Positions 19,293-36,708 of a DNA stretch of 36,836 nucleotides are shown here, piece by piece. Every line of letters starts with the position of its first letter. Position 1 is the first letter of the stretch. This stretch comes from Collodictyon triciliatum. Lineage: Eukaryota; CRuMs. The stretch covers positions 1 to 36,836 of the forward strand of contig JBHJMP010000878.1 of the NCBI GenBank assembly GCA_043381765.1, in the 5' to 3' direction. The notes beneath the pieces were generated by a model. The model was not told where the DNA came from. It saw only the letters and a list, made by a program, of their open reading frames with translations, and searched no databases. Made by a program: the position numbers and the translations under genes.

Positions 19293-19973
19293 TTAATCTG
19301 CCGCGTCCTTGTCATGCTCCTGATTATCTTTTTCCACTTCAGGTTTGCCACCTAGTTCATAATTGCCAAGTACTCCAATCTGGCCAGATTTTCCAGGTCC
19401 TGTCCTCCTTCCCGTTTTTTGAGTGGCGAAGGAATGCACAATTATGCTTCTCTCAATCTCAGAGAATAAACTACCACCTGTTTTAAAGTCGTTAGAAACT
19501 GATAGTTAGGGTCATTAGTAGTTTCGATATATCCACGATTTGGTATGATTTTTATAGAGTAAAGGAATAGAATTCCAATATCTCACTAAATTGAATCCAT
19601 TCACGAAGATTTTTCATTCCAAAGTCTCCAAATTCTTCCTCCTAAACAGAAGAGAATATCAAAAACAATAACAAACATCTATAAGTCACGATGAGATACA
19701 TTTGCGCATAAATAATACATTTCTGATTATTTCAAAATCGTCGCCCATGGCCTCCGTTATTTCTTCAGTGAATATATCTCGGAATGAAGGAATTGCAGAT
19801 GTTTTGATTGGTTGAGAGTTAGCTCTCAACGATTCGGGTAGACTCTAAGTATTAAGTTACGTGCAAATGACAGAACATTCCAAGATATACAGTTAAAAAT
19901 TATGTTCAATAAATAATGACCGAAATCAAATGAATAGATCGACATATATAAAACCTACACACAGCTTATCTTT

Positions 19974-20013
<40 letters not shown>

Positions 20014-22559
20014 ATAGTAAATACTTGATTGCTCTTCTCTAACACTAATGCTTGAATCTCATCGGTAAGTTTAGCATTGAGTGCCTCAATTTTCTTCCAA
20101 AGGCCCAATTCCAAGTATCTTCGGTGAGATGGAATGTTATCTGAAACGGTGATATCCTGGTCGAAATGTGATTTGTTTTAGTTTATTAGATAAAGTTTAT
20201 CTTAGATAAAATCTAAGCAAAGTAGAAATAATATGCCACTTAAGAAAAAACACACAAATGGACCACAAGTTTATTGCAAAAACGATTTTAAATGGTCGAT
20301 GAAAACCCATGTATAATTATCACATCTATCAATGCATCAATATTATTTGGTTGTTGTGTCCCTTGATCCTCGAAAGATAGAAGCTTTCGAATCACTATGG
20401 CAGTTTGAAGAGATGTCTGCAATAAAAATAATGATAATAATTACCATACTATTTCATGTTAATCTGTTAAAAAACACACTGATACGAGAAAATGTAAATT
20501 AAGCTTTATTTCATCTCAAGTCATATGTATATCTAAATTATCTCACATATGATAGGGTCTCGATCATCTCCTTCGATGTGAGCTGGTATGTACCTTACAA
20601 ATGGAGGAAAAAATATCGGTACAAGTATATTATGTGATAATATGCTCTATCTAAAACAACAACAACAACATGTGATAGTGGAATTTTCTTTCACGATTGA
20701 CGTACCCGCAGAATTTGCTAGCAACCATCCTTTTTGTTTAATCTTTCTATTTCCTAATAAAAATAGATAATGATAAGAAGACATCCTTTGACAGAGTTTT
20801 TTTTTATTCTTCCTTTCAACTTTTGTGCAGGAATCCTTTGACAGAGTTATTTACTATTTAGATATGATATGATTTGTGATTAGGAATTAATTAAATGAGA
20901 ATGTAAAGAAACGAAACCTGTCTCAATCAAAAATATCTTTATCATATCGCTCGATAGCTCCCATAATTTGTCCGTCTCTTGTAATATTTCTTCGTCCGTA
21001 TTCTAAAAATATAGTCGTCTGATTAGTTGCAATCCTATACTGTTTATCATCTAAAAATGAAATAGAATCATGCATATATTTTTGCTTTTTTTTTTTAAAA
21101 AAAAGAAACGAACTTAGAGCAATAATAATAACCAAATCATCCACACACATCTATCTATATAATTATACCGGAGGTATAGTAGCGCCCTGAGCAAATCCAG
21201 CAAGGTTATGGTGCGCGATTTGCGCAACAATGCCTTCTGGATTATCCTTACTATCAACCAAACGAGCTTCACCCTCAATTTCATCTGAAGAAATCTTCGC
21301 TGTACCAGTTTCATCAAAACCATCATCGTTAGATCTCTCTACCTGGAAATTAACATCGTCTGCTGCATCCAAGATGTCTTCAGCATCTAGTAGGCTTTTA
21401 CGCAGCTGTTTGCGGCTCTTTTCAAAGTCACGTGTATATTCGTCATCAGTCTTCATAAATTCTAGTTAGAAGATGCATGGTGAAGAAACATTCACTAGGT
21501 AAAAGTAAAACACAAGTCTAAAAATAAATAATATATGGCTTTGGGAAAAATAGATAATGAGTGACAGCCTTACTGAAATTCGATGGTTTACCCTCAGTTT
21601 CTTGGCTACCGCCAAATATCTCTCCTACACTACAGTTATAGCTTACAATATATGGGCAAGTATGTTTATGAGTAAATTTTTATTATTATGATTATGACTT
21701 ACCTATCGCTGTTGCTTTCTGTCTTTTTGACCTTCTTTTGTTTGCCTGGAGGCGGGACCCCATCTGGCATCGCATCATTTGCTTCAAAGTCAGGATTATT
21801 CGTATCTGCTACATTACCTTTTTTTCTCTCCTTTTTTCTCTCCTTCTTGGATAGTTCATTATGTTGCTCTATGGTATCGACTGCATCATCATCCATGCCT
21901 TCATTTGAAACAAGAATTGGTTTTTGAGCCTCCCTATCCTTTTTCTTTAGTTTTTTTTGTGGTATATCACCCGAATCTGTAGTATTTACGACCAGCCCGG
22001 CTGTCTCGGTCTCGATGGCTGCTTTCTTTTTCTCCTTCTTTTTCTTTTCTCCTCCACTTTCACTCTCCTCAGGCTTTGGTGCGGGTTCAATGACCTCATT
22101 TTGTTCTGCTTCCTCTTCCTTATGCTTCTTGTCTTTCTTCCTCTTCTTTTCTTTGTTGGAAGAGTCCGTCTCTTGGGGGGATGGATCAGGAGTTGGAGTT
22201 TCTTCTACACTGGCCTCAAAACTTTTTTCCTTTTTCTTTTTTTCTTTCTTCAATTTAACAGGCTCTGGTATTAAGTCAGCTGAAACTTCGGGCTCTGAGA
22301 CTGACTCGATGTTCGCTGTCTCATATTTCTTGCTCTTCTTTTCTTTTTTTCTATCACTCGGTTGGACCTCGACCTCGACCTCGTCTCGTTCCTCTTCTTC
22401 TCGATGTTTCTTGCGAGTCTTTTTGTCAACCTGAGTTGACTCCATACAGGCTACGCCATTGCCATCTTCAGGACTGGGTTCGGGTGTCTCCTCTTTGTTG
22501 TGCTTGCGCTTTCCCATGGCTGGTGCTTGAAAGGGGGTTGAATTATGAGTGTTACTCAT
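19293..22559 (-). CDS. Lysine-rich, probably nuclear protein; possible LEDGF/IWS1-type helical domain (about 11 exons, about 630 aa)
   Basis: Minus-strand exons: 22559-21703, 21629-21592, 21461-21169, 21002-20918, 20582-20547, 20416-20324, 20156-20025, 19844-19719, 19641-19587 and 19477-19293 (TAA). Phases agree except between 20918 and 20582, where a small exon is probably missed. A second start (MGKRKHNKEE) lies 14 residues in. Residues 1-286 are runs of Lys/Glu with Ser-Pro and Thr-Pro sites (for example KKTRKKHREEEERDEVEVEV), typical of nuclear or nucleolar proteins. Then come FEKSRKQLRKSLLDAEDILD and a helical part, ETDKLWELSSDMIKIF plus MIETLSYTSLQTAIVIRKLL. The spacing of MIETL and the following hydrophobics resembles the integrase-binding/TFIIS-N type fold of LEDGF-like chromatin proteins; this is only inference by eye. 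The end includes NLREWIQFSGSLFSEIERS and TGRRTGPGKSG. Family otherwise unknown. Confidence 0.75.
19975..20016. repeat. (AAAT)n microsatellite
   Basis: About ten TAAA units inside the intron between exons 20156-20025 and 19844-19719 of the lysine-rich gene, next to its donor site (20024). Confidence 0.95.
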
Positions 22560-23334
22560 ATGTTGGAGGTATTTTTATGGATGCCATAGTGCAATCCTCA
22601 TGGTTATGTATTGTGCTGTGCGTGTTGCGAGGCAAAGTCGAGAGACTTGCACCGGGCTGTGAGACACTTTCGACTCTTCTGCCTGCTTCGAATCGACTTG
22701 TGTGGTTTTTTCGCTAGAGTTAGTTTGTGAAAATGATCGAAGCCGGTGTGGTCATTTGTATGTGGAAATTATTATATATTGATTCAATTTCGTTATGAGT
22801 GTTTTTAAAACATTTTAATACATTCTTTAAAGCCATAATTATTATTATTTTGATATAATGAGAAATTTTGGGGCCAATTCTTTTTGTGGAATAAGATGTC
22901 TTGATAATACGATATTTTTAGTACAGAATACAAAACGCACACCAAATCCGTGCCATCGTTACTTGTGTATGACTGTCTTTTGTTTGACGAAATCGCGTTG
23001 TGATCAAAATGATTGGATGTTGCGCAGCGCAGAAGGCGTGGATTGGAGTGGAGCGGAGTGAATTCATCCACACAGAGGCTGTGTGCCTGCACTCTGTGCA
23101 ATCTTCTTTTCTCTCAGCTACTCGTTTATCCATTGACAAAAACTCAAAGAGCACGGCACATTCTCAAGCATCTTCTGTTTATCCTCAAACCCTGACTGTG
23201 TTTAGAAAAGAAAATCAACAATATAACTTGCATCCTTGTGCGGGTGATGCTGTGAATATAGCAACATGAAATTGAAAGTAAAAGCAACTACCGAAGCTAG
23301 GCATTTTGGACTTCTTTCGTGGTCCGACTCCAAG
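22560..23334. promoter_or_regulatory. Shared upstream region of two divergent genes
   Basis: The lysine-rich gene reads left from 22559 and casein kinase 1 reads right from 23335, so the 775 bp between them should hold both promoters. No clear TATA box or known operator could be assigned. An in-frame upstream ATG at 23266 would add 23 residues to the kinase. Confidence 0.5.
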
Positions 23335-24390
23335 ATGGCTCTTGAATTGCGTGTGGCTGGGAAATACAAGCTTCTGCGTAAGATCGGCTGCGGTTCTTTC
23401 GGAGAGATTTATCTAGGCAAGTGTTTATTCTATTTCATCTTTGCTCTTCTTCCTAGCTTGCGCAGGTTGGTAGGATTATTTATATGGACTTCTTAATCCA
23501 TACATAATCCGAGGGGGTTTAGACATTCACAACTGAGTATTTTCGTGTTTTTTTTTTTTTTACCACTTTATTATAAATAAAAAGAATATGATTGAATATA
23601 CATCCACAATAATAGGATACTCAAAATGTCAAAATGTACGCAAAATATGTTTCAATCCCTTAAAAAAAAATCATGTTATCTAGTATGGGTACGTTATTTA
23701 TTGTCATACCTCAATATGTAGGCGTCAACGTGACCAATGGTGAAGAGGTGGCGGTCAAGGTCGAGTCTGCCCAGACAAAGCACCCTCAGTTATTTTATGA
23801 GGCAAAACTTTACAAGGCTCTCAGCGGCGGAGGTATTTTGACTTTAAAATCAACGATGAGGGTCCAGTTTCATTCTTTGTATCTACATATTACAGATGTA
23901 TACTAAACTTTGATATACATGATTATCATAGTGGGAATCCCATCTCTCAAATATTATGGAACTGAAGGAGATTATAACATGATGGTAATTGATATCTTGG
24001 GCCCGAGTTTGGAGGACTTGTTCAATTTTTGTGGCAGAAAGTTGGGGCTCAAAACTGTGTTGATGTTGGCCGACCAAATGGTTTTCTCTTAAACTCAGAA
24101 ATACAGCCTTAGATTGCGTTTAAACCATCTATTCATATTTTTTCGATTCGGTTCATTCCTTATTCACATTAGTTCAAAATATGTTTTTTTCTTATGTACT
24201 TTTGCTCCAATACTCTTTCATGGATCTTATTTAGATTGCAAGAGTAGAGTTTATGCATTCAAGAGGATATCTGCATCGAGATATAAAACCAGATAACTTT
24301 CTCGTCGGACTTGGAAAGAGAGAATCACAGGTGACCTTAAATGATAGAATTTATAGCCATACGTACGGGTGTGGTGTTGACGATTACGAT

Positions 24391-24458
<68 letters not shown>

Positions 24459-25534
24459 TCATCCTTTCTTTCATTCATTCATTCATTCTTTCTTTTTTCA
24501 TTCTTTCATTCTTTCAAGGTCTACATAATCGACTACGGGCTGGCTAAACGGTACAAAGACCCCAAAACCGGCCAACATATCCCCTATAAGGACAATAAAA
24601 GCCTGACGGGAACTGCCAGATATGCCTCTGTAAACACTCACCTTGGAATAGGTAAGAACTTAGTTGAACCTATACTTTTCTGTTGCGTAAGAGTCCAAAA
24701 GACTCTGAATTACTACTATCATTATTTTGTCGTAACCAAGGATATTGCATATGATTTTATATCTAGACATTATGTTGATGTATATAACCACCATTGATGA
24801 TAGAACAAAGCCGACGGGACGATCTGGAGTCTTTGGGATATGTGTTTATGTATTTTTGTCGCGGAAGTTTGCCATGGCAGGGATTGCAAGCGACAAACAA
24901 GAAACAAAAATATGATAAAATTAGTGAAAAGAAAGCCAATACTCCCATAGAAGTATTATGTCAAGGATTCCCAGGTTAATTCGATTTATCTTACCGTGTT
25001 CATACATTCCTATCTAAGCTTCGTTTGTAAAACAATAAGCACTTCCCTATGTTTATTTATGTATTTATTGGACAGTCGAATTCGCCATGTATTTGGAATA
25101 CTGCAAGACACTGAAGTTTGAAGAAAAACCCGACTATGCTTACGTTCGCAAGCTCTTTCGGGACGCATTTGCTCGAGAGAGTTACCAATATGATTACCAA
25201 TATGATTGGGTTTTAATAAAAGCCGTAAGACAATTCACAGGAGATAAATATACGATTTTTTTACATCATCTATACCCTGTGATATTCTCTCATAGTAAAT
25301 TTTCGAAACTAGCTCAAAAGATATCGAAATTATAACATGGCACATTTACATGCAAAATATCAATCTTATTACTATCAAAGAGGGAGGCAGCACATAGCAG
25401 TCGCTCTGACCCACATCCAGCCCCTCAACGTGCCGCAGCTCCCCCCCGAGAACCCCCTACAAGAATTCCAACATCTGCATCACAACCGCAGTGGCTACGC
25501 ACAGCGGAACAGCACGTTGAAATAGAAGAAAAAG
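23335..25534 (+). CDS. CK1: Casein kinase 1 (8 exons, at least 348 aa)
   Basis: Exons: 23335-23416, 23722-23832, 23932-24080, 24235-24330, 24519-24651, 24804-24974, 25076-25224 and 25381-25534; phases agree throughout. The first intron starts with gcaagt (GC-AG). The start [20 protein letters not shown] is the usual CK1 N-terminus; ATG 23266 is an in-frame alternative. Kinase motifs: glycine loop [11 protein letters not shown], catalytic Lys in [66 protein letters not shown] and the CK1 end [11 protein letters not shown]1 is a Ser/Thr kinase acting in the cytosol, nucleus and at membranes. DYG replaces the family's usual DFG. After the domain comes a Pro/Arg/Ser-rich tail (exon 8). If exon 8 is read through, the protein stops shortly after 25534; otherwise it joins the open tail at 25629-25802, for which no AG acceptor is visible. 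Confidence 0.95.
23417..23422 (+). other. GC-type 5' splice site
   Basis: After CTAG at 23413-23416 the intron begins gcaagt. Only this cut rejoins the CK1 frame (EIYLG followed by VNVTNGEE). It matches the known consensus for GC-AG introns. Confidence 0.75.
24391..24515. repeat. (TTTC)n microsatellite in a CK1 intron
   Basis: About 125 bp of TTTC, then ATTC/TTTCA variants, ending 3 bp before the aag acceptor at 24516-24518. It therefore makes up the whole polypyrimidine tract of this intron. Confidence 0.95.
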
Positions 25535-25628
25535 GTACTTATATGCCCATATAAAGTATTTTTTCCCCGAATTACCTGACACTCACTTTTGAATTTGTAT
25601 TGAACAATAAAACTATGATTCGCCTCTC

Positions 25629-25802
25629 AATCCACCCATGGATGCTTTTCTTAATTCATGCTCACAAACAGTCAAATTACCGACTTCCAAACGAGTCACT
25701 CCGAGCGCCCAAGACCGACGGCAAAGTCCGATGTTGGCCCAGACAAGATTAGCAGAAAATACCACATCTTCTAGCTTACCACGAATGCCGAACATATCGT
25801 AA
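25629..25802 (+). CDS. Possible last exon of casein kinase 1, acceptor not found
   Basis: An open frame of 57 codons ending in TAA reads NPPMDAFLNSCSQTVKLPTS and later RLAENTTSSSLPRMPNIS. Its Ser/Thr/Pro-rich make-up suits a CK1 regulatory tail. However, between the donor at 25535 and this frame the only AG (25555-25556) is followed by an in-frame TAA, so a standard splice cannot connect them. Either a base is wrong in the assembly, a non-AG acceptor is used, or this is 3' UTR. Confidence 0.35.
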   Translation, partial: NPPMDAFLNSCSQTVKLPTSKRVTPSAQDRRQSPMLAQTRLAENTTSSSLPRMPNIS

Positions 25803-27746
25803 GACCTCCAATTCTGACACGTCCAACCCATAGATGTACAGCTTTTTTTTTTTTAAAAAAAAAGCACATGCTATATCCATATCCATATACGTGAAGTGTT
25901 TGTAATCGCATGAACGTCTCAAATAGCTCACGAGAAAACTCGAGAGCTACAAACGGCAGAAGATTGCCCCAAAATGGCGACGAACACCACATGCCGGACA
26001 ATCTACACGAACAATCCCACCCAAGAACGGCCCCTCTCTCCGTTTTTGGGAAGAAGAGAATGTGACGCTTTTCTGTGCTCATGGATAATTATATTTCCTC
26101 TGGTGAATATGTAGACTTTTTTTTTTGTTCTCTTATAATTCTTTTTACACCCCTAATACGATGCCCCAACTGGGGAGATCATAACCACTTGGCTTTAAAA
26201 AGAATACATCTTTTCTATCGGGGACAAATTCATAAATACATCCTGTCATGAACGTGCTTTTGAGTCTGCCCTGAAAAGCGTCTATTTCTTACCGTTTCAT
26301 TTGGGCTATTTTGTTCTATTCGCATATAAAAAAAAGAAGATAATTACATTATATGGGGATTTTTTTTGTGTGACTCACCGCCCGAATGAGCATATGTTTC
26401 CTTGTTTCTCGGCAATAACTATCCGGTTCATCACCACGCTATAATCATATACCAACATCCGTATGGTATTAGACAACCATTTTAAGGAGTGGATACGTCT
26501 TTACCTTAAAACCATCTATTTTGCAGCTTGAAATAGTCATTTTGATAGTTCATTTTATTCATGCTATCCCTCGAGTAAAAAAAAAATATAAAAAAATCAG
26601 AAATTGTAAGGCATGGAAAGGTATTAGAAAGCCAGAAAAAAAAAAAAGGAAGAAAAAGATATTGAACAGGAGCAAGATAAATATTACTATTTACCTATTT
26701 ACCAACAATTTGACAGAATCATCCTTTCACTTCAATAACGCCTCATTTCCAGAACAGGATACTGATTACATCATACGATGACATCCACTCTTCTTGGTTC
26801 CCCATAGAAATCGAGACGGGATGAGAAGAATCAAAACCCAAGTTCATTCCCACACGGAGAAAGGAAGCTTCTCACCCAACGCATCATACAGCAAACGCCC
26901 AGCGCCTAAGCTGGCTGTGAAAACAAGATCGTCTCAGAGATATAAACGCAAACGCAGTCACATAAAACACATATACAATCATATATATACACACACATAC
27001 ACATACACAAATGCAAAAAAGCAGATCTTTTACGACTGAACAAGTTGTAAGTTTGCCATGTTGTCAACAATTGGTTGTAACAAATGGCTCGGTCTCACTC
27101 TCACACACACGCACACACATACAGACCCTCTCTCTCTCTCGCTGTAGCTTTTCTTTTCATGTTTCAGAATGGAAAATAATATTGACTAAGGTGATATTTG
27201 ATATAAACGAGAAGGATAACCGATCGCCTTGGCGCCCTCCCAGCTCCTCAACTGTTACCCTTGGAACAAAAGAAATGGATACAAATCAACGTAAGGGCGA
27301 ACCTGCTCCAGCAAAGCAGTTGTTGTCAACTCCTATTCTTTTGCTTTTACCCCACTCTTTAAGGTCCAAAAACATGATTGAAAAACACCATCCATTTTCA
27401 ACTTTTCTTCCCTCCCACGTCATGATTGTAATATTTTTTTTTATGTCTTGGTTAAGTCCCATCTAACATATTCATACCCAACCGCCTGTCCTGATCAGAG
27501 CCTCCCCTCAACCTGGTCAGTATAGCACATAAACATTACAAACCACAACTCTAGTAAACTCTGCCAAAGCCTTTTATGTAACCAATTATTCGCTGCTTGG
27601 GTATATGTTAAGTGCCATCAGTATTCTAAAAAAAAAAAAAAAAAGTACACACATACAAAATACAGACACACCTAGTCACTCATGCAGAAACTAACATCCT
27701 CTAAAAACTTACACAGCCATTGACACCGATATACTCAAGGCCACCA
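25803..27746. other. Spacer before EDC4, possible 5' exons
   Basis: AT-rich. A T12-A9 palindrome flanked by GC on both sides lies at 25841-25865. At 27277 an ATG opens MDTNQRKGEPAPAKQ, which could be a 5' exon of EDC4, but no phase-consistent join to the acceptor cacag at 27715-27719 was found. CA- and CT-rich runs lie at 26975-27150. No other gene seen. Confidence 0.4.
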
Positions 27747-34323
<6,577 letters not shown>

Positions 34324-34781
34324 TTCAAAGGATGAGCGCCCACAGTACACGCCGGAGTTAGTTGGCAATCACCAGACGTCAAGAAGAAAAAACACAAACC
34401 AACAGAAATGAAGAGGAAAAAAAGAAGAAGAAAAAGAGGAAGAAGAGTCAATCAAGGACTAGCATTCGCTCTGGTTCATAAAATAAAAACAAAGAAAATA
34501 AAAAAAAAAAATAGGGAGCAAAAGAAGGGGAAACGAATCGCCGATAGCTATGTAAATATTTATTAATGTTTTATCTGTGCAGAGAGAAAAAAAAAATATA
34601 AAAATGGTAGAGACACTCAGCGACAGTATAATGATAGAAAGAGGAAGTGCGGGCCAAGAAATATAGATTCTACCGCACATCGTCGATAAAGGTAAGGAGG
34701 ACATGCGTATGTGAGCAAGAGAGTGGTTGAGTAAGTGCGCCTGGGGAGCGGCTAATGGATAGTAAGCAGAGCGTGCGCAGT
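34324..34781. other. Convergent 3' flanks
   Basis: EDC4 (+) ends at 34323 and the next gene (-) ends at 34782, so this 458-bp stretch holds both 3' UTRs. It is purine-rich on the + strand (34380-34450, 34600-34650). No gene seen. Confidence 0.6.
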
Positions 34782-35830
34782 TCAATACCAACGCGTGTTT
34801 GTAGTGACGCGGGAAAGCAGAGAACGCCGGGCCAGTGTGCGGGCCTCGGTCGTGGTCATTGTGCCTATGGACGAGTTCCAATCCGCCCAAGTCTCATCGC
34901 CGCTGGCGCTATTTGTATCTGTGCCGCTGTGTGCTTCGATATCATCGGCATATTCATCCTCAACATAGCCATCTCTATCTTCTGGTCTCTCCAGCATGTA
35001 CGAGCTTTCCCGCAAGGGCGAGGCAGCAAGGCTTTCATCCAAGCTGGCCGGCCTCTCCTGTGCAAAAGTCTCCTCGTTCGAATGGGGTTTGTCCTGAGGG
35101 GAGTTGTTTGTCTGGCTCGTTTTCTGCACGCGAGTCGGGCTCACGCTTGTGTGTTTGCTGTCGGCTGGTGACAGGCGTACTACGTGCGATGCCTTGAAAG
35201 ATGGATGAATGACTGTGTTTGCGTCCTGTTCGCAGTCTGATTGAGACCCTGAACAAGTCGAGGATGAGTCAGAGTCCATACCCGAAGCAACAAGGGTTGG
35301 CTCCAGCCCGGAACTGATTAGATCTGGGGCTGGCCGGGCAGGAATCTGGCACGAAACCGAACGAGCCTTGGTGGTAATGGTAATGGTGGCGGTGGCAGTG
35401 GCGGTATGATTTGGTGGTTGCGACGACTGGGATGTATTCCTTTGGGATTGCTGATGAAGTGAGTGAGAGGGAGACGGAGGCGATGGCAAAGACTGCGGCA
35501 ACGGCTGCGAGCGTGTTCGCTTCTGAAGGGCATTGATTTCAGGGTAGCGAGCTTCAGGGAACCAATGCTCAACAAGAATACCACCATCCCCAGGTCGGAT
35601 GGTGACTCTGCGGATGGAAAGCTCCTCAGGAGGGAAGGCCATAAGCCGGGCGATTCCAACGTCTCCGACTGCGCTGTAAAAATCGTCCACATAGATTCCT
35701 TGGTATTGTTCGAAGCTCGCGTATTGGATGGAGTGCGTGCTCTTTATTTCAATCTGCGGTGTATGGTGGTGATGAGAATGGTGGGGTTGGGGCTAAGGGG
35801 TATGTGTCCAAGGAAGACTTGGCGGTAAGT
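34782..35830 (-). CDS. Unidentified protein with folded N-terminal part and Ser/Pro/Thr-rich tail; apparent frameshift
   Basis: The minus-strand frame reads from about 35792 to TGA at 34784-34782. Near its start are STHSIQYASFEQYQGIYVDD and VGIARLMAFPPEEL, then RVTIRPGDGGILVEHWF, suggesting a small beta-rich domain. The remaining 230 residues are low complexity (Ser, Thr, Pro, Gln), with an acidic part DRDGYVEDEYADDIE near the end, ending VTTNTRWY. Just upstream, in another frame after an acceptor-like ggcacag (35831-35837), the sequence reads TYRQVFLGHIPLSPNPTILI then TTIHR (35830-35755). No GT is available between the two, so a missing base near 35752-35756 would join them. The 5' exons are not found; they may lie beyond the AAC repeats. 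I do not recognise the family. Confidence 0.6.
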
Positions 35831-35926
35831 CTGTGCCGTTGATGAATGCAAAAGGGAGCAAAATGGCAAAATGAGATGAAAATATTATTTGATAAATATC
35901 TGTAAAGAAGGTCAAATGAGCTTTAC

Positions 35927-36296
35927 AAAACAACAAAAAAACAACAAAAAAAACAACAAAAAAAACAACAACAAAAAACAACAAAAAAAACAACAAAAAA
36001 ACAACAACAAAAAAACAACAACAAAAAAACAACAACAAAAAACAACAACAAAAAACAACAACAACAACAACAAAAACAAAAACAAAAAAAAACAACAACA
36101 ACAACAAAAACAAAAACAAAAACAAAAACAAAAACAAAAACAAAAACAACAACAACAAAAACAAAAACAAAAACAACAACAAAAACAACAACAAAAACAA
36201 AAAACAAAAACAAAAAACAAAAACAAAAAACAAAAAACAAAAAACAAAAACAAAAACAACAAACAACAAACAACAAACAACAAACAACAAAAACAA
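35927..36296. repeat. Complex (AAC)n / (AAAAAC)n array
   Basis: About 370 bp made only of A and C on the + strand, mixing AAC, AAAAAC and AAAAAAC units and ending in AACAAAC units. It lies 5' of the exon starting at 35830 on the minus strand, where it would read as a T-rich tract. Confidence 0.97.
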
Positions 36297-36708
36297 ATGA
36301 ATATAGCTAGTTTGTGTTACCCAGAACGGACTTCTCATCTCATGTAAAAATAGTCTTCGCTCGGAAGATGAGGAGTGTGGATGCCCAGCAAGAACAAAGC
36401 GCAAACCAGCAGCGTTCCCAAAAAGCAGATTGCAGTGAATCAGATAACGAGCGAGCCTCTCTCTAGTCTATATGTAGCCGTACATATTTCAGTCAAATAA
36501 TTATAATAAAAATCGAATCTGTACATACAGAACTAAATGAGCCGAATGGAAAAAAAGAAGTAAAATTGGAGATGTATATGCAAAGAGATATACAAAGAAA
36601 AAAGAGTTAAAGAGATATAGTAATAGAAAGAATGAAGAAAAAAGAAAACGAAATTAGAACAAAACAGAACAGAATGGAACATGATAGAACATAATAGAAT
36701 ATGACATA
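36297..36708. other. Spacer between repeat arrays
   Basis: About 410 bp. At 36343-36466 two + strand frames and one - strand frame (MRFVLAGHPHSSSSERRLF) are open; any could be a 5' exon of the minus-strand gene or nothing. The rest is A-rich. No gene called. Confidence 0.4.

Noticed and set aside
35793-36404. Minus-strand 203-codon frame of Phe, Val, Leu and Cys
   Set aside because: It is the translation of the AAC/AAAAAC array; low complexity and open in several frames, so a repeat artefact.
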